The notes: generated by a model not told the origin, from the letters alone. Positions 1 through 5,309 are shown, numbered from the stretch's first letter. The stretch: 5,679 bases of DNA from Gemmatimonadales bacterium (GCA_025929805.1 JAICPP010000198.1:1-5679), one strand, 5' to 3'. Program-made: numbers and translations.

Positions 1-93
1 CGGCGGGCTGGCCGACGTCGCCATATACGGGTCGGGGCTATCGAGGTGACAAGTCTTGCACTCTTTCGTGGATAGGTCAAGTAAGCCACCCAC
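1..93 (-). other. Unresolved left edge; possible fragment of a c-type cytochrome-like ORF
   Basis: No complete gene lies here. On the minus strand one frame stays open to the window edge and encodes CKTCH (bases 60-46), which fits the CxxCH heme c attachment motif, followed by LDSPDPYMATSASPP. If this is a gene, it diverges from the ars operon and continues beyond base 1. A GTG at 93-91 is the nearest plausible start, but it has no convincing Shine-Dalgarno. On the plus strand, one frame with GC-rich third positions ends at a TGA at 47-49 and could instead be the tail of an upstream gene. A single pentapeptide motif can occur by chance, so the assignment is weak. Confidence 0.2.
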
Positions 94-96
94 ACA

Positions 97-126
97 TTGA
101 CAAATCAATATATGTTGATATATAAT
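97..126 (+). promoter_or_regulatory. sigma70-type promoter of the ars operon
   Basis: TTGACA at 97-102 and TATAAT at 121-126 match the -35 and -10 consensus exactly, with an 18-bp spacer. The expected transcription start, about 7 nt after the -10 box, falls at or next to the A of the ATG at 133. This promoter is much more AT-rich than its surroundings. Its presence argues against translating this stretch as the N terminus of ArsR. Confidence 0.88.
104..119 (+). promoter_or_regulatory. ArsR operator O1 (ATCAA-N6-TTGAT)
   Basis: A perfect 5-bp inverted repeat, ATCAA (104-108) and TTGAT (115-119), is separated by TATATG. It lies wholly inside the -35/-10 spacer. ArsR/SmtB-family repressors bind short dyads of this kind in their own promoters, and this ATCAA-N6-TTGAT pattern resembles reported ArsR sites. 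A bound dimer would block RNA polymerase, and As(III) binding would release it. The second copy at 482-497 strengthens the call. Confidence 0.82.
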
Positions 127-132
127 GACTCC

Positions 133-456
133 ATGGCAACCCGCACCCGCTCGGACCGCATTGCGCCGGCCAAAATCTTTCATGCCTTATCCGATGAAAC
201 TCGGCTGCAGATCGTTCACCGGTTGCAGGGGGGTGAACGGTGCGTCTGCGATCTGACCGATGCGATGGATGCCGCCCAGTCCCGACTCTCCTTTCATTTG
301 AAGGTGCTCAAGGATGCCGGCCTGGTCACCGACCGTCGAGAAGGCCGGTGGATGTACTACACCCTGGACCGGAAGACCTTTGGCCGCTGCGCCGAGCTGA
401 TCGAGCATCTCGCAGGACGGGCCCCGGCTTCCGTTCGGTGCGATGCGTGTTGTTGA
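133..456 (+). CDS. arsR: ArsR-family As(III)-responsive transcriptional repressor
   Basis: This is a 107-residue winged-helix repressor of the ArsR/SmtB family, cytoplasmic and expected to act as a dimer on O1 and probably O2. The N-terminal helices contain FHALSDETRLQIVHRL (residues 16-31), the family hallmark. ERCVCDL (35-41) corresponds to the metal-site helix of E. coli ArsR. The recognition helix region is AQSRLSFHLKVLKDAGLV (48-65) and the wing is DRREGRWMYYTL (67-78). Cys37 and Cys39 match the first two As(III) ligands of E. coli ArsR. The third position of that motif is Thr42, and the C terminus carries CDACC (Cys103, 106, 107), which may supply the missing ligand. The ATG at 133 was chosen because an upstream in-frame TTG at 97 and ATG at 112 lie inside the promoter. 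No Shine-Dalgarno precedes 133, which fits a leaderless mRNA. A sensor for another thiophilic metalloid such as antimony is possible, but the arsM neighbour favours arsenic. Confidence 0.93.
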   Translation: MATRTRSDRIAPAKIFHALSDETRLQIVHRLQGGERCVCDLTDAMDAAQSRLSFHLKVLKDAGLVTDRREGRWMYYTLDRKTFGRCAELIEHLAGRAPASVRCDACC

Positions 457-481
457 CGACCTGGTTTTTTTTGGCCGAATG

Positions 482-497
482 ATCAACATTTCTTGAT
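482..497 (+). promoter_or_regulatory. Second ArsR-type operator O2 (ATCAA-N6-TTGAT) upstream of arsM
   Basis: ATCAA (482-486), spacer CATTTC, then TTGAT (493-497). The arms and 6-bp spacing are identical to O1, while the spacer sequence differs. O2 ends immediately before the arsM Shine-Dalgarno GGAGGA (498-503). A weak promoter-like pair, TTGACG at 453-458 and GAATGA at 477-482 with an 18-bp spacer, could place O2 over a start site. Otherwise O2 may act as a roadblock or auxiliary site within the operon. Repeating the exact motif in the 53-bp arsR-arsM gap is unlikely to be accidental. Confidence 0.72.
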
Positions 498-509
498 GGA
501 GGATCTCTC

Positions 510-1343
510 ATGAACTCAGATCTAAAACAGACGGTCCGCGAGAAGTACGCTGAGGCAGCCCTGCGGGTCTCGACCGAAGGCAAGACCTCCTGCTGTTCCA
601 CCACTTGTTGCGGCGGGACCGATGATCCCATCACGTCCAACCTTTATAGCGATGGTGAAGCGGCTACCCTGCCCCGCGAAGCCCTCGTGGCCTCACTGGG
701 CTGCGGCAATCCCACGGCGCTCGCCGAACTGGGTGCCGGAGAGACAGTTCTGGATCTCGGCTCGGGTGGAGGCATCGATGTCCTGCTCTCGGCTCGACGG
801 GTCGGTCCCCACGGCAAGGCTTATGGCCTCGACATGACCGACGAAATGCTGGAGCTCGCTCGGCGGAATCAGCGCGCGGCCGGCGTTCAGAACGTCGATT
901 TCCTCAAGGGAGACATCGAGGCCATCCCGCTCCCGGACAATTCAGTCGACGTGGTCATCTCGAACTGTGTGATCAACCTCGCCGCCGATAAGAAGCGGGT
1001 CCTCGCGGAGGCGCTTCGAGTGCTCAAACCAGGGGGCCGCTTTGCAGTTTCCGATGTGGTAGTTCGGGGTGAATTGCCGGAGCCGCTTCGCCGCAGTATG
1101 GAGCTCTGGGTCGGCTGCGTAGCAGGCGCTCTGGGAGAACAGGAGTATCGGGATTATCTGGAGCAGGTTGGCTTCGAGCACGTCAGCATCGAGCCGACCC
1201 GAGTCTACCAAGTGGACGATGCCAGATCATTTCTGGAGGCCAGTGGCCTGGAAGGCCAGCTTCCCGCCACCGAAGTGGCCGGCCGGGTGATGAGTGCGTT
1301 CGTCCGGGCTCGCAAGCCAGGAATATCAGGAGGCAATTCGTGA
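510..1343 (+). CDS. arsM: Arsenite S-adenosylmethionine methyltransferase
   Basis: This 277-residue cytoplasmic enzyme would transfer methyl groups from SAM to As(III), giving methylated and eventually volatile arsenicals. It is a class I Rossmann methyltransferase. SAM motif I is VLDLGSGGGIDVLL (80-93), the acidic end of strand 2 is GLDMT (106-110), GDIEAIPLPDNSVDVVISNCVIN spans 134-156, and LKPGGR (172-177) is the post-I motif. The conserved ArsM cysteines are recognisable: Cys65 in SLGCGNP, Cys153 in SNCVIN and Cys203 in WVGCVAGAL. A Cys cluster, CCSTTCC (28-34), precedes the core and may contain the fourth family cysteine or an extra thiol site. The C-terminal part (about 205-270) matches the usual ArsM substrate-domain tail. 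The start has a strong Shine-Dalgarno, GGAGGA at 498-503, 6 nt before the ATG. The stop overlaps the next gene by 4 nt. Length is normal for bacterial ArsM. Confidence 0.95.
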   Translation: MNSDLKQTVREKYAEAALRVSTEGKTSCCSTTCCGGTDDPITSNLYSDGEAATLPREALVASLGCGNPTALAELGAGETVLDLGSGGGIDVLLSARRVGPHGKAYGLDMTDEMLELARRNQRAAGVQNVDFLKGDIEAIPLPDNSVDVVISNCVINLAADKKRVLAEALRVLKPGGRFAVSDVVVRGELPEPLRRSMELWVGCVAGALGEQEYRDYLEQVGFEHVSIEPTRVYQVDDARSFLEASGLEGQLPATEVAGRVMSAFVRARKPGISGGNS

Positions 1344-1819
1344 CGATGCAGGCAAAGAGTGAACCGTGCATATCGCTGAGATCCGCCGGCCCGGCGGACC
1401 TGCCCGCAATCCTGGCCCTGCTCGAGCGCGCACAGCTCCCCACGGCAGGCGTTGCCGAGGCACTGCCCAACTTCGTTATCGGGCTAAGCGAGGGGCAAAT
1501 CATCGGAGTGGCCGGCCTGGAGGTCTATGAGCACTCGGCTCTGCTCCGGTCAGTGGTGGTCGACCAAGAGTGGCGCAACACTGGGGTCGGCCGAGTTCTG
1601 ATCGAGCGGGCGCTCTCGACCACGCGTGAGCGCGGCATCACCGACGTATTCCTGCTCACCACCACCGCCGAGCATTACTTCCCTCGCTTCGGCTTCACCT
1701 GTGTGAGCCGAGACTCGGTATCCAGCGAGGTCCAAGCCTCCGCCGAGTTCCAGGGTGCTTGCCCCGCGTCGGCGGTCGTGATGCACAAGACGCTCGGCTC
1801 CGCTCCGGCAAAGCCGTAA
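1340..1819 (+). CDS. arsN2: ArsN2-type GNAT N-acetyltransferase of arsenic operons
   Basis: This 159-residue protein is a single-domain GNAT acetyltransferase. The N terminus SLRSAGPADLPAILALLE (12-29) is typical of strand 1 and helix 1. LLRSVVVDQEWRNTGVGRVL (68-87) contains the acetyl-CoA loop RNTGVG (79-84). LLTTTAEHYFPRFGF (105-119) and ACPASAVVMHKTL (140-152) are signatures I associate with ArsN2, a family repeatedly found beside ars genes. The related ArsN1 acetylates organoarsenical antibiotics such as arsinothricin, but the substrate of ArsN2 is not firmly established, so the substrate is left open. The GTG start overlaps the arsM TGA (GTGA) and has AGGAGG at 1328-1333, 6 nt upstream, which implies translational coupling. 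An ATG at 1346 is a less well spaced alternative start. Confidence 0.87.
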   Translation: MTMQAKSEPCISLRSAGPADLPAILALLERAQLPTAGVAEALPNFVIGLSEGQIIGVAGLEVYEHSALLRSVVVDQEWRNTGVGRVLIERALSTTRERGITDVFLLTTTAEHYFPRFGFTCVSRDSVSSEVQASAEFQGACPASAVVMHKTLGSAPAKP

Positions 1820-1925
1820 TGCTCCCAGCGGGCTCGACCTAGCCGTATCTCGTGATGCGTGTCACATCTACCGTGCACCCGGGGATGTAGAACTCGTATG
1901 CCACCAGACCCGAGAGGAACGCGGT

Positions 1926-2567
1926 ATGAAAACCAATAGAGGAACGCGTGCGACAATCGCTGTGGGGTCGGTGCTCATGGCATTGCTCACCGCATGCGAG
2001 GCAGCTGATCGCAACGTGGCACGAGACCAGAGTGCCACCGCATCAGCCGAAAATCCGTCAGATACCGGAGCTGGCGCAGCCGGCGGCGCGACGACGACGA
2101 CTCCCAAGGCCGGCCTCACTGATGCAAACATCGTGGCGATACTGGACGGGGCCAACAAGGCGGACAGCACGGCTGGCGCCGTCGCTGCCAAGAAAGGCAC
2201 CCGAGATGACGTGAAGGCATTCGCGAAACTGATGATGGGCGAGCACCATGCGTTGCGGGTACAGGGACAGCAGTTGGCCAAGCAGCTCGGCGTGGAGCCC
2301 AAGCCTCCGGAGCGAGATCCGCTTGCTCCCTACGTGGCCAGCGCGATGAAAGCGCTCCAGAGCACCCCGAAAGGGGCGCAGTTCGACCAGACCTACATCG
2401 ACAATGAGGTCTCGATTCACTCGGCGGTGCTGGACTTTGCCAACCAGGCCCGGGTAACCACCCAGACTCCGCAGCTGCGCGAGCTGATCGAAAAGGCCAT
2501 TCCGATCATCCGAAAGCACTTTGAGCAGGCCCAAGCCCTCCAGAAGGAGCTAACGCCGGCCGCCTAG
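1926..2567 (+). CDS. DUF4142-domain lipoprotein
   Basis: This is a 213-residue predicted lipoprotein of unknown function. The N terminus has basic residues, a short hydrophobic stretch (about 10-23) and the lipobox LLTAC, with Cys24 as the lipidated residue. A low-complexity Ala/Gly/Thr linker (about 35-62) follows. A DUF4142 domain (about 64-208) is then seen in LTDANIVAILDGANKAD, the helix VKAFAKLMMGEHHALRVQG and FDQTYIDNEVSIHSAVLDF. This helical, ferritin-like fold is widespread in proteobacterial and Gemmatimonadota-type envelope proteins, and its biochemical role is not established. The start is supported by GAGAGGA at 1912-1918, 7 nt before the ATG. A 106-bp gap separates it from arsN2, and no ArsR-type dyad is seen there, so it is probably a separate unit. 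A hairpin terminator follows. Confidence 0.9.
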   Translation: MKTNRGTRATIAVGSVLMALLTACEAADRNVARDQSATASAENPSDTGAGAAGGATTTTPKAGLTDANIVAILDGANKADSTAGAVAAKKGTRDDVKAFAKLMMGEHHALRVQGQQLAKQLGVEPKPPERDPLAPYVASAMKALQSTPKGAQFDQTYIDNEVSIHSAVLDFANQARVTTQTPQLRELIEKAIPIIRKHFEQAQALQKELTPAA

Positions 2568-2590
2568 CAGCACTTTCAGAGCGATAGAAT

Positions 2591-2622
2591 GAGAGCCCCG
2601 GTAACCAATGACCGGGGCTTTC
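2591..2622 (+). terminator. Intrinsic terminator-like hairpin between convergent genes
   Basis: AGCCCCGGT (2594-2602) pairs perfectly with ACCGGGGCT (2611-2619) around an 8-nt loop. Pairing extends outward by a G-U, an A-T and a G-C pair, to about 12 bp. The plus-strand 3' flank is CTTTCTGCT, a short T-rich run. It begins 24 nt after the DUF4142 stop. The minus-strand flank, CTCATTCTAT, is less U-rich, so it may also end the convergent SMP-30-like transcript, but less efficiently. Confidence 0.8.
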
Positions 2623-2702
2623 TGCTGGTGAGGATCTGCTCGAGGCTACGATGACAAGCCGCGAGTTTACTTACTGTTACTTCGACACGACGAGGCCACT
2701 TC

Positions 2703-3584
2703 TCATTCGGTTCGCTGGCTCAATCTGAACACGCTCAACCGATTTCCCGAGTTCTCCGGCACCAGGAGCAAGCCGCGTTTGTGGTCCACAGCCAGGTCAG
2801 CGGGAGCTTTCAGCCCGGAGGCGACTTTGACCGGCTGACCGCCGTGGGCGCGGGATATCAGATACAGAATGCCTCCGGCATTGTCGCTCACATAAATGGT
2901 CCCATCCGCCACGGCATCGATGCCGTCTGCCGCGCCGAGGTTGCGGGCGAGATCTTTCCAGGCTTCTCGACCGTCCGTGGCCGACAACACACCGGTGCGA
3001 AAGCCTACGGCATAGAGCGAATCCCCTGTGCCGGGGAGAAGGCCGTTGACGCTCGACTGTGCTCTCACGGTGTCGCTCCCCGGCACGACCGTGGGTCGCT
3101 TGCCCGGTTCCAGCCGGAACACCGCTCCCCGCCCCGCCGCGGTCGAATCACCCGTGTCGCTGACATACATCGTTCCTCGAGGCCCCGCAGCAAGGTCGTT
3201 GAGGAAATGCAGTGTGCGGGGAAAGTCCTTGGCTGCGTAGACGAGTTCAGGGCGGCCACGTCGGATCCGGTACACTCCGCCGCGATCGGCCACCCAGAGC
3301 GCGTCGCCGACGAACAGCAGCCCACAGGGATCGTCCAGACCGGTGGCGTACTTCTCCGCAGTTCCCGTCTCCGGATCCACTCGGTAGACAGCGCCATCAC
3401 CCTTCACGTCGAACTCGCCGAACGAGCTGACGTACCAGGCTCCATCGGGTCCGATGGCTACACTCTCAGGTGCGGGAATGGTTTCGACTACTCGGGTTGG
3501 GCGACCCAGGGTGGCTGGGTGCCCTTGCGCCTGCAAGGAGAGGGCACCCGCGCTTATGGCGAGAAGCATGACAAGAAAACGCAT
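2703..3584 (-). CDS. Exported SMP-30/gluconolactonase-like beta-propeller protein
   Basis: This is a 293-residue predicted secreted six-bladed beta-propeller. The signal peptide is MRFLVMLLAISAGALSLQA, with likely cleavage near residue 19. Propeller blades show recurring motifs such as VAIGPDGAWYVSSFG, GTMYVSDTGD, DGTIYVSDNAGGILYLI and DHKRGLLLVPENSGNRLSVF. By motif alignment the SMP-30 metal ligands appear conserved: Glu40 (PAPES), Asn129 (FLNDLA), Asn180 (SVNGLL) and Asp220 (AADGID). Their spacing is close to that of the classic E/N/N/D set, which suggests a divalent-metal site and possibly lactonase-like activity; the substrate is unknown. The start at 3584 was chosen because it gives a clean signal peptide and has GAGG 7 nt upstream. 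In-frame starts at 3602 and 3644 would add polar residues ahead of the signal. It lies 91 nt downstream of the RCC1-repeat gene on the same strand, and the gap holds structured repeats. Confidence 0.87.
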   Translation of the reverse strand: MRFLVMLLAISAGALSLQAQGHPATLGRPTRVVETIPAPESVAIGPDGAWYVSSFGEFDVKGDGAVYRVDPETGTAEKYATGLDDPCGLLFVGDALWVADRGGVYRIRRGRPELVYAAKDFPRTLHFLNDLAAGPRGTMYVSDTGDSTAAGRGAVFRLEPGKRPTVVPGSDTVRAQSSVNGLLPGTGDSLYAVGFRTGVLSATDGREAWKDLARNLGAADGIDAVADGTIYVSDNAGGILYLISRAHGGQPVKVASGLKAPADLAVDHKRGLLLVPENSGNRLSVFRLSQRTE

Positions 3585-3661
3585 TTGAGTGCCTCGGTTC
3601 ATAGCGAGAAAGATCGGCAACCTCTTCGCTGTACGAGTTGGCACTCAAATAGGTGCCGATC
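3583..3661 (-). promoter_or_regulatory. Interleaved inverted repeats in the leader of the SMP-30-like gene (possible RNA switch or pseudoknot)
   Basis: Two perfect inverted repeats interlock. Pair X is GGCACTCAAAT (3640-3650) with ATTTGAGTGCC (3583-3593), 11 bp. Pair Y is TGCCGATC (3654-3661) with GATCGGCA (3612-3619), 8 bp. In minus-strand RNA the order is Y', X, Y, X', which is an H-type pseudoknot topology or a pair of mutually exclusive stems. A third local hairpin, GGCAC-N8-GTGCC (bases 3657-3640), competes with both. The 3' arm of X covers half of the GAGG ribosome-binding site and the first two bases of the start codon at 3584, so pairing could block initiation. I do not recognise a known riboswitch class. 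A protein-binding DNA repeat is an alternative. Confidence 0.5.
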
Positions 3662-3675
3662 GGTCCGCCGCGTGC

Positions 3676-4902
3676 CTACATCGCGCTCGCGATTGCCCGG
3701 GGTCTCAGTCGATTGGTCGTGGTACCGTCGCCGAGCTGACCGGCAGCATTGTATCCCCAGCAGTAAGTCACGGCTGAAGAGGTCCTGCCGCAGGTGTGAA
3801 AGGCCCCTGCGCTCAGCTGGCCGAAGAACAGCCCACCCCTAACCGCCACCGGCGTAAGGCGCCCTATGGTGGCGCCGTCGCCGAGCTGCCCGTAGTTCTC
3901 TCTGTTGCTACCCCAACAGTATGCCTGATTGCTCGTGGTTTCCCCGCAGGTGTGCCACCTGCCTGCGGTCACCCGCTCGACGCTGAGCCCACCGGCAACT
4001 GCCCGCGGCCAAAAGCTTTTCAGATACGTCTTGCCGTTGCCAAGCTGGCCTTCCAAGCCACGTCCCCAGCAGAACGCCCGATTGGCGAGGTTCACCCCGC
4101 AGGTGTGGACGAAGCCGGCGTCAACCTGCCGCCACTGGCGGGTACCCGCCACTCGGGTGGGGCTCAGCCGCTGAGCGACCTCGGTGCTATCCCCGATTTG
4201 TCCATAACCGTTACGGCCCCAGCAGTAGGCTCGGTTGTCGGTGGTCACGCCGCAGGTATGTTCGACGCCCCCACTTACCTGACGGAACTGATGTTGGCCC
4301 AATACCGCCACCGGGCTAAGCCGGGGGTCGATAGACCAGGTACCATTGCCGAGCTGACCACTCCCGTTGTAGCCCCAGCAGTAGGCTCGGTTGTCGGTGG
4401 TAACTCCGCAGGTGTGGGAGGACGCTGCGGTCACTTGGCGGAAGCGCAATCCACCCACCACCGCCACGGGCTCGGTACGGTAGATCATGGTGCCGTCGCC
4501 CAGGGCGCCGCTATTCAAGCCCCAGCAGTACGCCCGGTAATCCGTGGTGATGCCGCAGGTGTGGTCCTCGCCTACGCTCACCTGGAGGAAGCGGAGCCCA
4601 CCCACTACCGCGACCGGCCGTGTGCTGCACGCCAGGGAAAGGCAGAGCTCAGGACCCGTGTCGCTGCCAATGCCGAGCTGGCCGTAGACGTTATAGCCCC
4701 AGCAGTAGGCCCGGTTCTCACTTGTCACTCCGCAGGTGTGCAGACCACCTGCGCTGATCTGCCGGAACGTCAGCGCCGCCGCTGCCGTAACGTTGGCCAC
4801 GGGGCCGGTGATCGTGGGCTCTGTCGGTGACTGACTCTCGTCCCGGCACGCCAGTCCGAACAGCAACAGAGCGCTCGTCCTCAGAAAGGATCTTGTACCC
4901 AT
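3676..4902 (-). CDS. RCC1-repeat (seven-bladed propeller) lipoprotein with paired cysteines
   Basis: This is a 408-residue predicted lipoprotein. The signal region is MGTRSFLRTSALLLFGLAC, with FGLAC as lipobox and Cys19 as the lipidated residue. Seven tandem RCC1-type repeats follow, each with a core like HTCGVTTDNRAYCWG-N-GQLG and a PVAV..GL.F.QV strand, spaced about 49-59 residues apart. Each repeat has two cysteines 10 residues apart (first pair Cys57/Cys67), which could form seven disulfides outside the cytoplasm. Repeat 1 has an insertion containing a further C-x4-C (Cys87, Cys92). Repeat 2 lacks the usual GQLG spacing (NSGALGDG). Such proteins are probably ligand- or surface-binding scaffolds; no catalytic motif is seen. 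The ATG at 4902 has AGAGGA 7 nt upstream. The in-frame ATG at 4923 lacks a Shine-Dalgarno and would add charged residues before the signal. It may be co-transcribed with the SMP-30-like gene. Confidence 0.92.
   Translation of the reverse strand: MGTRSFLRTSALLLFGLACRDESQSPTEPTITGPVANVTAAAALTFRQISAGGLHTCGVTSENRAYCWGYNVYGQLGIGSDTGPELCLSLACSTRPVAVVGGLRFLQVSVGEDHTCGITTDYRAYCWGLNSGALGDGTMIYRTEPVAVVGGLRFRQVTAASSHTCGVTTDNRAYCWGYNGSGQLGNGTWSIDPRLSPVAVLGQHQFRQVSGGVEHTCGVTTDNRAYCWGRNGYGQIGDSTEVAQRLSPTRVAGTRQWRQVDAGFVHTCGVNLANRAFCWGRGLEGQLGNGKTYLKSFWPRAVAGGLSVERVTAGRWHTCGETTSNQAYCWGSNRENYGQLGDGATIGRLTPVAVRGGLFFGQLSAGAFHTCGRTSSAVTYCWGYNAAGQLGDGTTTNRLRPRAIASAM
4217..4401 (-). repeat. Near-identical DNA repeats inside the RCC1-repeat gene
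   Basis: A 29-bp block at 4217-4245 recurs exactly at 4373-4401, offset by 156 bp (52 codons). It encodes the TTDNRAYCWG core of repeats 3 and 4 of the lipoprotein. Other repeats have diverged more at DNA level. This looks like a recent repeat duplication or gene conversion within the gene. Confidence 0.8.
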
Positions 4903-5062
4903 AAGGCCGTCCTCTTCGCTCATTCGTGATTGCCCGCATAGTGGCACAGCGCCATCAAGTGGCAGTCAAGTCTGAATGTCGGAGAGTCGAACGGCGGAGC
5001 TCAGAGGTCAGTGGAGCGGACTTGCTGAAGACAAGGTGGGAGAAGAAGTTTCCAGGGGCTCA

Positions 5063-5149
5063 GGCGTGGTGGCAGAGTGGTTGAATGCAGCGGTCTTGAA
5101 AACCGCCGAACGGGAAACCGTTCCGTGAGTTCGAATCTCACCCACGCCG
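5063..5149 (+). tRNA. tRNA-Ser (anticodon UGA)
   Basis: The acceptor stem pairs GGCGTGG (5063-5069) with CCACGCC (5142-5148), and G5149 is the discriminator base expected for tRNA-Ser. The anticodon arm is GCGGT, loop CTTGAAA, ACCGC (5090-5106), with anticodon TGA at 5097-5099. A long class II variable arm (GAACGG-GAAA-CCGTTC) is followed by the T arm GTGAG-TTCGAAT-CTCAC (5125-5141). It reads UCN-type serine codons, chiefly UCA. The 3' CCA is not encoded and must be added after transcription. No clear consensus promoter is visible in the 160 bp between it and the divergent RCC1-repeat gene. Confidence 0.97.
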
Positions 5150-5164
5150 CTCAAAATCGCGAAC

Positions 5165-5195
5165 CCCGGCCGTCTCCGGTCTGACTGTGGCCGGG
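5165..5195 (+). terminator. Possible hairpin terminator after tRNA-Ser
   Basis: CCCGGCC (5165-5171) can pair with GGCCGGG (5189-5195) around a 17-nt loop, starting 16 nt after the tRNA. No T-run follows, so if it acts in termination it would not be a canonical intrinsic terminator. It may simply be a GC-rich fold. Confidence 0.35.
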
Positions 5196-5261
5196 TAGCT
5201 CCGCTCGAATCGGCCGTTCCCCGTGTAGCAGCCGCCTAAAGACTTCTTCACTCGCGCCTCA

Positions 5262-5309
5262 GAGTCATTTCCGTGCATCCCCTGCATACTCGGGTGCACC
5301 TTATGACTC
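5262..5309 (+). promoter_or_regulatory. Long imperfect inverted repeat upstream of the Kelch lipoprotein gene
   Basis: GAGTCAT (5262-5268) pairs with ATGACTC (5303-5309). Inside it, GTGCA (5273-5277) pairs with TGCAC (5295-5299), then CCC (5279-5281) with GGG (5292-5294). The result is a broken stem of about 15 bp centred about 90 bp upstream of the ATG at 5375. It may be an RNA hairpin in a 5' leader or a symmetric DNA-binding site. The rest of 5150-5374 shows no gene and no convincing -35/-10 pair. Confidence 0.4.

Noticed and set aside
97..132. Extending arsR upstream to an in-frame TTG at 97 or ATG at 112
   Set aside because: These codons are part of the TTGACA, operator and TATAAT elements and would have to be transcribed from further upstream. 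They add residues not expected in ArsR and have no Shine-Dalgarno.
942..1503. Minus-strand open frames opposite arsM and arsN2
   Set aside because: No motifs or start signals, and both are fully covered by well-supported plus-strand enzymes.
1868..2534. Two open frames on the minus strand opposite the DUF4142 gene
   Set aside because: Compositionally biased translations without motifs. The plus-strand frame has a lipobox, a known domain and a ribosome-binding site.
2781..3842. Long open frame on the plus strand antisense to the SMP-30-like gene
   Set aside because: Its translation shows no recognisable domain, it spans two genes on the other strand, and the minus strand carries clear propeller motifs, a signal peptide and a ribosome-binding site. 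It is a by-product of GC-rich codon use.
4217..4401. Spaced repeats as a CRISPR array
   Set aside because: The repeats are in-frame coding DNA for RCC1 blades, with a 52-codon period and related sequence between them, not unique spacers.
3796..4830. Long open frame on the plus strand antisense to the RCC1-repeat gene
   Set aside because: Its apparent periodicity mirrors the RCC1 repeats on the opposite strand. It has no domain or start signal of its own.
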